In this document: one piece after another, positions 31,528 through 41,137 of the stretch
Layout of the letters: each line of letters starts with the position of its first letter
Numbering within the stretch: the stretch's first letter is position 1
Assembly (NCBI GenBank): GCA_017463985.1
Contig: JAFUEH010000008.1
Location: forward strand, 62,001-126,000
DNA from: Eubacterium sp.
Lineage (GTDB): Bacteria > Bacillota > Clostridia > Oscillospirales > Acutalibacteraceae
DNA length: 64,000 nucleotides
Reading direction: 5' to 3'
Translations under genes and position numbers: made by a program
The notes under the pieces: model-generated
Database searches by the model: none
What the model saw: only the letters and a program-made list of their open reading frames with translations
Told to the model about the DNA's origin: nothing

Positions 31528-33206
31528 TGGCTATTGACGAAATCAAAAAAGAAGAAACTGCCTCCAATTTTATCCATGAATTCATTGACGAGGATCTGGA
31601 AGAGGGCGTATATTCCCGTGTTCAGACCCGTTTTCCGCCGGAGCCGAACGGCTACCTGCACATCGGTCACGCCAAGGCGATCTGCATTAATTTCGGCGTG
31701 AAGGACAAATACCGCGGCGTATGCAACCTTCGTTTGGACGACACGAACCCGACGAAGGAGGATACCGAATACGTAGAGGCGATCGAGGAGGACATCAAGT
31801 GGCTTGGCTTTGATTACGACAACGTATACTATGCCAGCGACTACTTTGACTTCCTGTACGAATGTGCAATCAAGCTCATTAAAAAAGGAAAGGCTTACGT
31901 CTGTGAGTTAACGCCGGAACAGATGCGCGAATACCGCGGCACACTGACCGAGCCGGGCAAGAACTCCCCCTACCGCGACCGACCGATCGAAGAGAACCTT
32001 GACCTGTTCACACGCATGACGAACGGTGAATTTGAGGCCGGCAAAATGGTGCTGCGTGCTAAGATCGACATGGCTTCCCCCAATCTCAATATGCGCGACC
32101 CGATCATCTACCGCATCATGTATGCGCACCATCACCGCACCGGCGACAAGTGGTGCGTCTATCCGATGTATGACTTTGCGCATCCGCTTTCCGACGCGTG
32201 CGAAAAGGTGACCCACTCCCTGTGCTCGCTGGAGTTTGAAAACCACCGTCCGCTTTATAACTGGTTTGTCGATGAGCTGATCGAGGGCGAAAAGCCGCGT
32301 CAGATCGAATTTGCGCGCCTAAATCTCAACTACACCCTGACCTCTAAGCGCAAGTGCCTGAAATTGGTACAGGACGGCATTGTTGACGGCTGGAACGATC
32401 CGCGTATGGCTACCATCAGCGGTATGCGCCGTCGCGGCTATCCTGCGGAGGCTATCCGTGATTTCTGCGAAAAGATCGGCGTTTCCAAGGCATACAGCGT
32501 CGTGGACTTTGCCCTGCTGGAGAGCTGTGTGCGCGACAATCTGAACCAGACCGCACCGCGCGCGATGGCTGTGCTGGATCCGATCAAGCTGATCATCGAT
32601 AACTATCCGGAGGACAAGGTAGAGGAGCTGGAGGCGGAATACCATCCCGATCATCCGGAATTCGGCAAGCGCACCATCCCGTTCGGCAAGGAGCTTTACA
32701 TTGAGCGCGACGACTTCATGATCGAGCCGATCAAAAAATACCGCCGCCTGTTCATCGGCAATGAGGTCAGGCTGTATAAAGCGTATTTCGTGACCTGCAC
32801 CGGTTATGACCTTGACGAAAACGGCGAGGTCTGTGCCGTACACTGCACTTATGATCCGGCAACCTTCGGCGGCGACGCACCGGACGGCAGGAAGGTCCGC
32901 GGCACAATCCACTGGATTTATGCCGGCGATTGCGGCGAAGCGGAGGTCAGACTGTATGACCGGCTGTTCGACGTACCGAACCCGAGCGACGAGGAGGGCG
33001 TCAGCTCCTTTGAGGACAACCTCAATCCGGACTCGTTGGTGGTGAAGACCGCCTATATCGAGCGTGCGCTGAAAACCGTCAAGGCCGGCGATCGCTTCCA
33101 GTTTATGCGGACCGGCTATTTCTGCGCCGACACCGATACCAGTGACGAAAAAATTGTATTTAACCGAACCGTAGCATTAAGAGATAGTTTTAATAAGAAG
33201 AAGTAA
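31527..33206 (+). CDS. glnS: Glutaminyl-tRNA synthetase
   Basis: 559 residues, class I. The [14 protein letters not shown] signature is at 37-50; the KMSKR equivalent is LTSKRK; the C-terminal anticodon-binding beta barrels (about 345-545) are complete. Its ATG shares one base with the gltX stop (TAATG), and AAGGAGG lies inside gltX. GlnRS is uncommon in Firmicutes, most of which use GatCAB, so this is probably an ancient acquisition in this lineage. Confidence 0.97.
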   Translation: MAIDEIKKEETASNFIHEFIDEDLEEGVYSRVQTRFPPEPNGYLHIGHAKAICINFGVKDKYRGVCNLRLDDTNPTKEDTEYVEAIEEDIKWLGFDYDNVYYASDYFDFLYECAIKLIKKGKAYVCELTPEQMREYRGTLTEPGKNSPYRDRPIEENLDLFTRMTNGEFEAGKMVLRAKIDMASPNLNMRDPIIYRIMYAHHHRTGDKWCVYPMYDFAHPLSDACEKVTHSLCSLEFENHRPLYNWFVDELIEGEKPRQIEFARLNLNYTLTSKRKCLKLVQDGIVDGWNDPRMATISGMRRRGYPAEAIRDFCEKIGVSKAYSVVDFALLESCVRDNLNQTAPRAMAVLDPIKLIIDNYPEDKVEELEAEYHPDHPEFGKRTIPFGKELYIERDDFMIEPIKKYRRLFIGNEVRLYKAYFVTCTGYDLDENGEVCAVHCTYDPATFGGDAPDGRKVRGTIHWIYAGDCGEAEVRLYDRLFDVPNPSDEEGVSSFEDNLNPDSLVVKTAYIERALKTVKAGDRFQFMRTGYFCADTDTSDEKIVFNRTVALRDSFNKKK

Positions 33207-33211
33207 ATCTT

Positions 33212-35041
33212 ATGGCACAAAGAAAAGATATCAAAAACATTGCCATTATTGCGCACGTTGACCACGGTAAGACCACGCTGGTAGATGAAATGCTGCATCA
33301 AAGCGGCATCTTCCGCGACAACGAAGTGGTACAGGAGCGCGTAATGGACTCCAATGACCTGGAAAAAGAACGCGGTATTACGATCCTTTCCAAAAATACC
33401 GCTATCCATTACAAGGATACAAAAATTAATATTGTTGACACGCCCGGTCACGCCGATTTCGGCGGCGAGGTAGAGCGCATCCTGATGATGGTGGACGGCG
33501 TACTGCTGCTTGTAGACGCCTTTGAAGGCTGTATGCCGCAAACGCGCTTTGTATTAAAGAAAGCGCTTGGGCTGCACAAAACGCCGCTCGTCGTTGTCAA
33601 CAAGGTAGACCGTGACGGCGCACGGCCGGAGGAGGTCGTGGACGAGGTGCTTGACCTGTTCATTGAGCTTGGAGCCGATGACGACCAGATCGATTTTCCG
33701 GTGATCTTCGCCTCTGCGCGCGGCGGCTATTCCAGCCTTGACCCCACTGTACGCAGCGGCGATATGCGCCCGCTGCTGGACGCTATTTTAGAGAATATTC
33801 CTTCGCCGCAGGGCGACCCTGACGGTGCGCCGCAGATCCTCTTTTCCTCGCTGGAATACGACGATTATGTCGGTCGGATCGGCGTTGGCAGAGTGGAACG
33901 CGGCAGCGTCAAGGTCAATACGCCTTATGTACTGTGCAAGCAGGACGGCAGCACCGAAAATGTACGCTTTTCACAGCTGTATCAGTTTGAGGGCTTAAAG
34001 CGTGTGCCCTGCACCGAAGCGCAGTTTGGCGATTTGATCTGCGTAGCCGGTATACCCGACCTCAACATCGGTGAAACCGCCTGCGATCCGGAGCATATTG
34101 AGCCGCTTCCGTTTGTCAAGATCGACGAACCGACGATCTCAATGAACTTCATGGTCAACGACTCCCCGTTTGCCGGCAAGGAGGGCAAATACGTCACCTC
34201 GCGCAACCTGCGCGACCGGCTGTTTAAAGAGGTGGAGACGAACGTTTCCATGCGTGTAGAGGAAACGGACAGCATGGACACCTTCAAGGTATCTGGCAGA
34301 GGCGAGCTGCATCTGTCGATTTTGATCGAAACCATGCGGCGTGAAAACTACGAATTCGCCGTATCGCGACCGACGGTTATCCTGAAGAAGGACGAAAAGA
34401 CAGGCCAGACGCTGGAGCCGATGGAAACCGCTATTATCGAGGTGCCTGAGGAATATGTCGGCAGCGTCATGCAAAAGCTCTGCTCGCGTAAGGGCGAAAT
34501 CGAGAACATGGACACACGTTCCACCGGTATGACGCACCTGGAGATCAAGATCCCCTCACGAGGTCTGATCGGTTACCGCAGCGAATTCTTAACCGACACC
34601 AACGGCAACGGCATCATGAACCAGCTGTTTGCCGGCTATGAACCCTACAAGGGCGATATTGAAACACGCAGCCGCGGCTCCATTGTCGTGCACGAAACCG
34701 GCACGACCACCGGCTACGGACTGTGGAACACGCAGGACAGAGGCCGCCTGTTCATCGGCCCGGGCGTTGATGTTTACGAGGGTATGATCGTGGGCGAATG
34801 TGCGAAGGACGAGGACATTGTCTGTAACGTCTGCAAAAAGAAACACGTAACCAATACCCGTGCCAGCGGCAGCGACGAGGCGTTAAAGCTAGTACCGCCG
34901 ACCACGCTCTCGCTGGAACAGAGCATGGAATTCCTCGCAGACGATGAGCTGCTGGAGGTCACGCCGAAGTCCATCAGATTACGCAAAACGATTCTGAATA
35001 AAGAGCTGCGCTTAAAGGCGGAAAGCCGTGCCAGAAAATAA
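33212..35041 (+). CDS. typA: Translational GTPase TypA/BipA
   Basis: 609 residues. G1 motif AHVDHGKTT (14-22), G2 RGITI, G3 DTPGHADFGGEVER, G4 NKVDRDGARPEEVVDE, then EF-G-like domains and the TypA-specific C-terminal domain (MNQLFAGYEPYKGDI segment and following). Binds the ribosome at the EF-G site and aids 50S assembly and stress growth. Starts 5 nt after glnS. Confidence 0.97.
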   Translation: MAQRKDIKNIAIIAHVDHGKTTLVDEMLHQSGIFRDNEVVQERVMDSNDLEKERGITILSKNTAIHYKDTKINIVDTPGHADFGGEVERILMMVDGVLLLVDAFEGCMPQTRFVLKKALGLHKTPLVVVNKVDRDGARPEEVVDEVLDLFIELGADDDQIDFPVIFASARGGYSSLDPTVRSGDMRPLLDAILENIPSPQGDPDGAPQILFSSLEYDDYVGRIGVGRVERGSVKVNTPYVLCKQDGSTENVRFSQLYQFEGLKRVPCTEAQFGDLICVAGIPDLNIGETACDPEHIEPLPFVKIDEPTISMNFMVNDSPFAGKEGKYVTSRNLRDRLFKEVETNVSMRVEETDSMDTFKVSGRGELHLSILIETMRRENYEFAVSRPTVILKKDEKTGQTLEPMETAIIEVPEEYVGSVMQKLCSRKGEIENMDTRSTGMTHLEIKIPSRGLIGYRSEFLTDTNGNGIMNQLFAGYEPYKGDIETRSRGSIVVHETGTTTGYGLWNTQDRGRLFIGPGVDVYEGMIVGECAKDEDIVCNVCKKKHVTNTRASGSDEALKLVPPTTLSLEQSMEFLADDELLEVTPKSIRLRKTILNKELRLKAESRARK

Positions 35042-35061
35042 AAAGCAAGGGATGTGAGAAT

Positions 35062-36096
35062 ATGAACGAAAAAGCAGGTTTATATTTTCACATCCCTTTT
35101 TGTAAAAGTAAGTGTCCGTACTGCGACTTTTACAGCGTCAAGTACAGTGTACCGGCGGCACAGCAGTATTGCCGCGCGCTTTTGGAAGTCCTTAGGCAAT
35201 ATAACGGCAGCTTTGACACGGTGTATTTCGGCGGCGGCACGCCGAGCGTAATGGAACCGGCGCTGCTTGGTGAAATACTGCAGGCGGCACGGGAACATTT
35301 TGACATCGCGCCGGACAGCGAGATCACGGTCGAGTGCAATCCGTCAAAGGATTTAAGAGGTGCCTTCCTGCAGTACCGCGGCTTTGGCATCAACCGCATC
35401 AGTCTCGGGATGCAAAGCGCCGTGGACAGGGAGCGCTTTGCGCTCGGGCGGAGCGCCGGACGGGCGCAGGTGACAAAGGCGATCGACGACGCGCGCGCCG
35501 CAGGCTTCACGAACATCAGCCTTGATCTCATGCTCGGTACGCCGCACCAAACGTTGGCGTCGCTTGATGAAAGCTTTGACTTTATTGACAAAATGCAGGT
35601 ACAGCACGTTTCCGCCTATCTGCTGAAAATCGAACCGGGTACAAAATTCTTTGACTTACGCGACCGGTTGGCGCTGCCCGATGAAGACACCGTCGCAGAA
35701 ATGTATCTGAAAACCGTACAGACGTTGGAACAGATAGGACTTGCGCAATACGAGATCAGCAATTTTGCCCGTCCCGGCTTTGAGAGCCGGCACAACACAA
35801 AATACTGGCGGCTCATTCCCTATCTTGGCATTGGCAAGAGCGCGCACTCCTTTTGGGAGGGCAAGCGATTTTATTACGACCGCGACTGGCAGCTTATACA
35901 AGACGGGGACGGCGGCACGGACGACGAGCGCATCCTGCTCGGACTGCGGCTGCGTGAGGGCATTGACAAAACGCTTGTCCATAAGCCATACCGTGCTTAC
36001 GTCGCGATGGGTCTGATGACGGAAACGGTTCAAAAAATAGCGCTGACGCCGCAGGGTATGCTGGTTTCTAACACGATCATAAACGCGCTGCTTTAG
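35062..36096 (+). CDS. hemW: Radical SAM heme chaperone HemW-like
   Basis: 344 residues. The 4Fe-4S/SAM motif is C14-x3-C18-x2-C21 with the following D-F typical of HemW, then YFGGGTPS. The C-terminal HemN_C-like region is short. HemW proteins transfer heme to respiratory or other hemoproteins; the older name oxygen-independent coproporphyrinogen oxidase is probably wrong for this type. Begins 20 nt after typA behind AAGGGATGTGAG. Confidence 0.93.
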   Translation: MNEKAGLYFHIPFCKSKCPYCDFYSVKYSVPAAQQYCRALLEVLRQYNGSFDTVYFGGGTPSVMEPALLGEILQAAREHFDIAPDSEITVECNPSKDLRGAFLQYRGFGINRISLGMQSAVDRERFALGRSAGRAQVTKAIDDARAAGFTNISLDLMLGTPHQTLASLDESFDFIDKMQVQHVSAYLLKIEPGTKFFDLRDRLALPDEDTVAEMYLKTVQTLEQIGLAQYEISNFARPGFESRHNTKYWRLIPYLGIGKSAHSFWEGKRFYYDRDWQLIQDGDGGTDDERILLGLRLREGIDKTLVHKPYRAYVAMGLMTETVQKIALTPQGMLVSNTIINALL

Positions 36097-36135
36097 GGTA
36101 TACTATACTTGTATCCTGAGCAGCGAGGTGACAAC

Positions 36136-36324
36136 ATGAAAAAAGTGAAGAAAACCGACTATCAAAAGAAATACCGGCTCTCGCCGGAGGCGTCACGCAC
36201 ACTCGGCGCGTGGATGTATAATCCTACCGTTCAGCCGGACGGCAGAACCGAAATGGGCGTACCGATCCCTACTACTGAAAACGTAGAGTATTCCAAGGAA
36301 TACGGTGAAGAAAACGAATTATAA
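36136..36324 (+). CDS. Small conserved-looking protein, unknown
   Basis: 62 residues, basic N-terminus (KKVKKTDYQKKYRL), then a Pro/Gly/Thr-rich acidic part. No family recognised, no membrane segment. GAGGTGACAAC before ATG 36136 gives a good RBS, and a strong terminator follows, so it is probably a real small gene at the end of the hemW unit. Confidence 0.6.
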   Translation: MKKVKKTDYQKKYRLSPEASRTLGAWMYNPTVQPDGRTEMGVPIPTTENVEYSKEYGEENEL

Positions 36325-36332
36325 TGAAAACG

Positions 36333-36365
36333 GAGGCCGTCTCACAGTAAATGTGAGACGGCCTC
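36333..36365 (+). terminator. Terminator after the small gene
   Basis: Perfect 14-bp stem (36333-36346 with 36352-36365), loop GTAAA. Confidence 0.8.
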
Positions 36366-36390
36366 GATTGTTGATCGAAAACCTATTAAA

Positions 36391-37236
36391 TTAAAGATGG
36401 AAAATAATATCGTCTGATTTCCAATTAAATATTGCCATACCGATGACAAGCATCAGCACAGAGGTGATGGTTCCATACAGCAGCATGTGCCAGTTAAACG
36501 GCGTATCAGGATAGAGCACGCACTGCCGGAACATTTCAATCATGTGATAGAGTGGATTAATTCTAACAACCATTCTAAGTGCCGCGCTCTTGATAACGTG
36601 GATGTGATACAACACCGGCACCATATACAGCAACAGCGTCTGGAACACGCCCCAGATATATTCAATATCGCGGAAGTACACGCACAGCACGGACAGAATC
36701 AAGCCAACGCCGGTGGAAAACAGCAGAATCAGGAACAGCGGTATCGGCACCAAAATCAGACGCCAGGACAGCGTTAATGCCGCGCCGTTGCTGATACCCG
36801 TCAGCTTAAAGAAAATCCATACCAGGATATAACCCAGCAAGGAAATGGCAAGCGTCACAAAGCAAGAGAATATTGACGACAGCGGATACATATACTTAGG
36901 TACATATACCTTCTTAATGATCGCTTGGTTGACGCGGAAGGAGGTCATCGCCTGACGCGTTGCCGTATTGAAAAAGTCCAGCATCAAACGGCCTGCAAAC
37001 AGGTAAACCGGAAAACAAATAACATCGTCGTTTTTATGCGTAAAAATATGGGTGAACACAACTGACAGCACTACCATATTTAACAGCGGCTGCAAAAAAC
37101 TCCAGAAAATACCCAGCCAAGAGCTGCGGTATTTCAGCTTAACATTCTTACGCGTCAGTTCCATCAAAAGGTTTTTATACTTACGGAACATATCCACGCC
37201 GTGGTTTAACTCAGCCTCCGCCGATTTCACGCTCAT
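36391..37236 (-). CDS. ABC-2 type polysaccharide/teichoic acid export permease
   Basis: 281 residues, six transmembrane helices, with the N-terminal KYKNLLMELTRKNVKLKYRSSWLGIFW segment and the FRDIEYIWG segment typical of TagG/RfbA-type permeases exporting lipid-linked wall polymers. Start ATG 37236 with AGGTG upstream; an upstream open frame has no RBS. The ATPase partner (TagH/Wzt type), normally adjacent, is not found next to it, so it is either encoded elsewhere or lost. Confidence 0.88.
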   Translation of the reverse strand: MSVKSAEAELNHGVDMFRKYKNLLMELTRKNVKLKYRSSWLGIFWSFLQPLLNMVVLSVVFTHIFTHKNDDVICFPVYLFAGRLMLDFFNTATRQAMTSFRVNQAIIKKVYVPKYMYPLSSIFSCFVTLAISLLGYILVWIFFKLTGISNGAALTLSWRLILVPIPLFLILLFSTGVGLILSVLCVYFRDIEYIWGVFQTLLLYMVPVLYHIHVIKSAALRMVVRINPLYHMIEMFRQCVLYPDTPFNWHMLLYGTITSVLMLVIGMAIFNWKSDDIIFHL

Positions 37237-37311
37237 TGTAACACCTCGATTGACGGCCGCCACAGCAACGCCTGCCGGCCGAAAGATAAAAGTACAATTC
37301 AAATATGTGAC

Positions 37312-37340
37312 ATTATAGCACAGTCCGTTTAATTTTTCAA
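37312..37340 (-). promoter_or_regulatory. Promoter of the ABC-2 permease gene
   Basis: Minus strand TTGAAA (37340-37335), 17-nt spacer, TATAAT (37317-37312), leaving a ~70-nt leader. Confidence 0.7.
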
Positions 37341-37402
37341 CTTTTATTATTGCTGAGTTGATTAAAACGACAAAAATTGGCAATTTTTACTATATCTTGT
37401 GG

Positions 37403-37897
37403 TTATTTGCACATATCTGCCAGCATTAAAGCGGTCTTTCTGGCAGACATATCGCCGTCGATCACATAATCGGCCGCGGCAAGATAGCGTGCGCGGCGCT
37501 CGCGGTAAAGCGCCTCCGCCTTCTCCCGGTCCTGAAAAAGCGGACGGGTACTGCTGTCCCCTATTCGATCACAGATCACCGGAAAGGAGGCGTCCAAAAA
37601 CACCACCCTGCCACCGCCGCGCCGAACAGCCTCCACATTGCGCGCAAAGGTCAGCGCGCCGCCGCCGGTAGAAACGACGCAGTTTTGCATACCGCCGACG
37701 CGCTCGCACACGGCGTGTTCCAGGTCGCGGAAGTATGCCTCGCCGTGCGCGGCAAAAATGGCTTTTACCGTAATTCCCTGTTCCTTCTCAATCAGCTCGT
37801 CCGTATCGACAAAGCGACAGCCCTTGATTTTGGCAAGCTCCTTGCCCACCACTGTCTTGCCTGCGCCCATAAAGCCGCAAAGGATAATGTTCTTCAT
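37403..37897 (-). CDS. aroK: Shikimate kinase
   Basis: Phosphorylates shikimate in chorismate synthesis. 164 residues with the Walker A GFMGAGKT (8-15), the VDTDE (Asp in shikimate binding), YFRDLE (Arg in shikimate binding), the STGGGAL motif, RPLF lid and RRARYLAAA. All canonical residues are present, unlike the second kinase at 60030-60533. Its ATG overlaps the aroE stop by 4 nt, so the two are coupled. Confidence 0.95.
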   Translation of the reverse strand: MKNIILCGFMGAGKTVVGKELAKIKGCRFVDTDELIEKEQGITVKAIFAAHGEAYFRDLEHAVCERVGGMQNCVVSTGGGALTFARNVEAVRRGGGRVVFLDASFPVICDRIGDSSTRPLFQDREKAEALYRERRARYLAAADYVIDGDMSARKTALMLADMCK

Positions 37898-38742
37898 CGG
37901 TTCTTCAGCTCCTTTTCTGCCAGCGCCGTCACGCGCGCCACTTCCTCCTCCGTAAACGTCACACCGTTCCACAGTTCCTCGGCCACCGCCGCCTGCCACA
38001 CCAACATCGGCAGGCCGTTCAAGCCGGGAATACCGGCCTCACGCGCGATTTTCAACAACTGCGTTTCAGTCGGGTTGTAAATGGCGTCAAACACCGCGCC
38101 GGCCTTTTTTACCGCGGCTGCCGCCAGCGGACACGCGTCTGTATGCGGCGCCATGCCCACGGGCGTGGCGTTGATGATAAGATCATAAGCGCCGTCGACC
38201 GACTGCAGCGCCGTCAGGCGGATCTCCTTTTGCAGCTTGTCGCGGATCTCCTGCTGCAGCGCCGCCGCCTTAGTCAGGCTGCTGTCGCGCACGGCAAGCG
38301 TAACCTGCGCGCCGGCCAACAGGCACTCAAAGGCAAACATCCGCGCTGCGCCGCCGCAGCCGGTGATCAGCACGTTACCGTCGATCGCTATACCGGCCGC
38401 CTTGACGGAACGCAGAAAGCCTTCACAATCAGTATTATAGCCGACGAACCTGCCCTCCTCCCGTCGGACGGTGTTCACAGCGCCGAACAGCGCTGCGCGC
38501 GGCGATAAGCTGTCCAGCAGCGGAACAATCTCCGTTTTATGCGGAATGGTAACATTAAAGCCGTCCAACGCCGACAGTCCCGTCGCAAAGCGCTCCGCCA
38601 GTGCCGCCGGCGGTATCTCCTGCAGCGTATAGGAAAGCGACAGCTGCTTTTCAGCGGCCAGCGCCTGATGGATCAGCGGACTGACGGAATGACCCAGCGG
38701 ACAGCCGATCAACGCCAGGTGTTTTTTTACAACTTCTGCCAT
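37894..38742 (-). CDS. aroE: Shikimate 5-dehydrogenase
   Basis: Reduces 3-dehydroshikimate with NADPH. 282 residues: GCPLGHSVSPLIHQ (substrate Ser pair), NVTIPHKTEIVP (catalytic Lys), GYNTDCEGF, NADP motif GCGGAARM and the NATPVGM segment. Start ATG 38742 (MAEVV) with GGGAG upstream is preferred over the ORF start further out. Forms an operon with aroK. Confidence 0.95.
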   Translation of the reverse strand: MAEVVKKHLALIGCPLGHSVSPLIHQALAAEKQLSLSYTLQEIPPAALAERFATGLSALDGFNVTIPHKTEIVPLLDSLSPRAALFGAVNTVRREEGRFVGYNTDCEGFLRSVKAAGIAIDGNVLITGCGGAARMFAFECLLAGAQVTLAVRDSSLTKAAALQQEIRDKLQKEIRLTALQSVDGAYDLIINATPVGMAPHTDACPLAAAAVKKAGAVFDAIYNPTETQLLKIAREAGIPGLNGLPMLVWQAAVAEELWNGVTFTEEEVARVTALAEKELKNR

Positions 38743-38767
38743 TCTGATATATCTCCCGAAAAATGTA

Positions 38768-38796
38768 TTGACAAACAAGATAAAAGTCACTATATT
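38768..38796 (+). promoter_or_regulatory. Promoter of the ACP-like gene
   Basis: TTGACA (38768-38773), 17-nt spacer, TATATT (38791-38796). A short palindrome GTAGC-AAC-GCTAC (38803-38815) lies just after it. Confidence 0.7.
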
Positions 38797-38877
38797 ACTT
38801 ATGTAGCAACGCTACTGTCATCATAACACATAAAAAAAATATTCACAATCATTTTTAATACATTAAGGAGCTTTTTT

Positions 38878-39105
38878 ATGTTAACAGACGAAATCAGAGA
38901 AATTATTGCCGACGCACTGGAAATCACGCCGGAGGAGGTAGACGTTGAAGCGCGTTTGGAGGATTTAATGGCCGATGAGCTTTCGCTGACGGACATCGCC
39001 TCTTCGCTGGAGGATCAGTATTCGATCGAGATCTCGGAGGAAGCGCTGGACAGCTTTAAAACCGTTGAGGACGTTATCTCTTTTGTAGAAGCGAATTTAG
39101 ACTGA
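38878..39105 (+). CDS. Acyl-carrier-protein-like protein without the prosthetic-group serine
   Basis: 75 residues with the four-helix ACP pattern: acidic overall, DLMADELSLTDIASSLEDQYSIEI aligned in two parts to the DxxGADSL-helix II region. The position of the phosphopantetheine-bearing Ser in DSL is Glu34 (DEL), so 4'-phosphopantetheine attachment is not expected. It is separated from fatty-acid genes and has its own consensus-like promoter and RBS (AAGGAG). Probably a structural or regulatory ACP paralogue; a true acpP should exist elsewhere. Confidence 0.8.
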   Translation: MLTDEIREIIADALEITPEEVDVEARLEDLMADELSLTDIASSLEDQYSIEISEEALDSFKTVEDVISFVEANLD

Positions 39106-39174
39106 CGACAGGCCGTGGCGGATTTAAGTCAAAATTAACAAATTATACTGCAAATTTTCGTTACTTTGGCTTTG

Positions 39175-39203
39175 TTGACATACGGGGAGAATCATAGTAT
39201 AAT
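39175..39203 (+). promoter_or_regulatory. Perfect-consensus promoter of glpK
   Basis: TTGACA (39175-39180), 17-nt spacer, TATAAT (39198-39203). Confidence 0.9.
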
Positions 39204-39225
39204 AAAGGTTAGGCAACTAACCTTT
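39204..39225. promoter_or_regulatory. Palindrome over the glpK transcription start
   Basis: AAAGGTTAG (39204-39212), loop GCAA, CTAACCTTT (39217-39225), then a T run. It starts directly after the -10 box, so it may be a repressor operator; if transcription begins upstream of the expected site, it could act as an early attenuator. Confidence 0.6.
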
Positions 39226-39253
39226 ATTTTTTTAATAGAAAGAGGAAGACATT

Positions 39254-40768
39254 ATGGCAGAAAAATATGTAATGGCGCTCGATCAGGGAACCACCAGCTC
39301 CCGTGCGATTATTTTTAACAAAAGAGGCGAAATTTTAGCCAAGGGCCAAAACGAATTTACGCAGTATTATCCGCAGAACGGTTGGGTTGAGCATGACCCG
39401 AACGAAATTCTGTTCTCCGTGATTCAGGCGATGATCGCCTGCCTGCGTCCTGCCGGCACCGAGGAGGCCGTAAACCCGCGCCACATCGCCGGTATCGGTA
39501 TCACCAATCAGAGAGAAACCACCATTATTTGGGATAAGGAAACCGGCAAGCCGATCTATAATGCCATTGTTTGGCAGTGCAGAAGAACCGCCGACTACTG
39601 CGAAAAGTTAAAGGAAGAAGGTCTGGGTGACTACATTAAGCAAAAGACCGGTCTGCTGATCGACGCTTACTTCAGCGCCACGAAGATCAAATGGATCCTG
39701 GACAACGTAGAGGGTGCGCGTGAAAGAGCCGAAAAGGGCGAGCTGCTGTTCGGTACGATCGACACCTGGATCATCTGGAATCTTACCGGCGGCAAGGCCC
39801 ACGTGACCGACTATTCCAATGCCTGCCGTACCATGCTGTTTGATATTGACAAGCTCTGTTGGGACGAGACCCTTTGCGAAAAGCTCGGCATTCCGATGTG
39901 TATGCTGCCAGAGGTGAAGCCATCCAGCTGTGTATACGGCTACATGAGCCGCATCACCGGTATTGAGGAGCTGACCGGTATCCCGATCGCCGGCGCCATC
40001 GGTGACCAGCCCGGCGCACTGTTCGGCCAGGGCTGCTTTGAAAAGGGTCAGGCTAAGAACACCTACGGCACCGGCTGCTTCCTGCTGATGAACACCGGCG
40101 AGGAAAGGATCGACAGCAAGTCCAACCTGCTTTCCGGTATCGCCTGGGGTCTTGACGGTAAGGTAACCTACGATCTCGAGGGTTCTGCATTCAACGCCGG
40201 CTCCGTTATCAAATGGCTGCGCGATGAATTAGAGCTGATCGACTCCGCTCAGGAATGCGATATCTTTGCAGAGGAGGTTCCTGACACGAACGGCCTTTAC
40301 CTTGTACCGGCCTTCACCGGTCTCGGCGCGCCGTACTGGGATATGTACGCTCGCGGTATCATGGTCGGCATTACCCGTTCCATCAACAAGCGCCATATCT
40401 GCCGCGCTGTATTGGAAAGCATCACCTATCAGATGACGGACCTGCTGGAAGCGATGATGGCGGACAGCGACATTATGCTGAAGGATCTCCGTGTTGACGG
40501 CGGCGCTTCGGTTTCTAATATCATGATGCAGATGCAGGCGGATATGACGGGCTGCAACGTAAACCGCCCGGTGAACAGAGAAGCCACCGCGCTCGGCGCA
40601 GCTTACTGCGCAGGTCTGGCGACCGGCGTATGGGAGAGCACCGCAGAGATTGAGGAAAACCGCAAGGTTGACAAGATTTTTGTTCCCTCCATGCCGACCG
40701 ACGTCAGAAACAAGAAATATGCCGACTGGAAGCGTGCTGTTGAGCGTTCACGCAACTGGGAGAGATAA
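39254..40768 (+). CDS. glpK: Glycerol kinase
   Basis: Phosphorylates glycerol to glycerol 3-phosphate. 504 residues with the FGGY fold: DQGTTSSR (10-17), GITNQRETT, and the second FGGY signature around [20 protein letters not shown]. Full length. RBS AGAGGAAG. Codon use is strongly biased toward a restricted set, consistent with high expression. No glpF or glpD is adjacent; a MITE-like element begins at its stop codon. Confidence 0.97.
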   Translation: MAEKYVMALDQGTTSSRAIIFNKRGEILAKGQNEFTQYYPQNGWVEHDPNEILFSVIQAMIACLRPAGTEEAVNPRHIAGIGITNQRETTIIWDKETGKPIYNAIVWQCRRTADYCEKLKEEGLGDYIKQKTGLLIDAYFSATKIKWILDNVEGARERAEKGELLFGTIDTWIIWNLTGGKAHVTDYSNACRTMLFDIDKLCWDETLCEKLGIPMCMLPEVKPSSCVYGYMSRITGIEELTGIPIAGAIGDQPGALFGQGCFEKGQAKNTYGTGCFLLMNTGEERIDSKSNLLSGIAWGLDGKVTYDLEGSAFNAGSVIKWLRDELELIDSAQECDIFAEEVPDTNGLYLVPAFTGLGAPYWDMYARGIMVGITRSINKRHICRAVLESITYQMTDLLEAMMADSDIMLKDLRVDGGASVSNIMMQMQADMTGCNVNRPVNREATALGAAYCAGLATGVWESTAEIEENRKVDKIFVPSMPTDVRNKKYADWKRAVERSRNWER

Positions 40769-40998
40769 GACTGTCGAAAAAGCGCATAAACACGCAGGCT
40801 TATTCAAGGCGCTAGGTTAACGTCCGTAGCGGCTAGTTACAAATAAATTTATGTTACGCAACGACTAGACTATATTAAAGGCCTTGCAAGCATCGAGCTT
40901 GCAAGGCCTTTGGCGTTTTCCGTCTTTTGCTCGGGGGCGGTACCGATGTACAGCTCCCGCTCGCAAAAAACGAAATTCTGCATCTTTTTCGAAAGTCT
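40768..40998. mobile_element. MITE-like non-coding element with terminal inverted repeats
   Basis: The left end AGACTGTCGAAAAAGCGCA (40768-40786) matches the reverse complement of the right end (40979-40998), which reads AGACTTTCGAAAAAGATGCA. The ~231-bp interior has no ORF but contains a strong hairpin (40877-40911). TA dinucleotides flank both ends (40766-40767, 40998-40999), as expected for an IS630/mariner-type target; the left one belongs to the glpK TAA stop. Confidence 0.55.
40877..40911. terminator. Terminator-like hairpin inside the MITE-like element
   Basis: Perfect 14-bp stem (40877-40890 with 40898-40911), 7-nt loop; may terminate glpK transcription. Confidence 0.75.
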
Positions 40999-41067
40999 AC
41001 TTGAGAATTTTGCTATAATGAACAGTTTCCGATTTTGTTCTTGCGAGGATATTGTTAAAAATTTAAC

Positions 41068-41095
41068 TTGATATATTTTTTCCTTATGCTATAAT
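41068..41095 (+). promoter_or_regulatory. Promoter of the Ldh-family/malic enzyme genes
   Basis: TTGATA (41068-41073), 16-nt spacer, TATAAT (41090-41095). Another TATAAT-like box at 41012-41022 has no clear -35. Confidence 0.7.
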
Positions 41096-41137
41096 ATATG
41101 TCGGTAAATTTTATTTTAAATAAAAGGAGATTTTATT

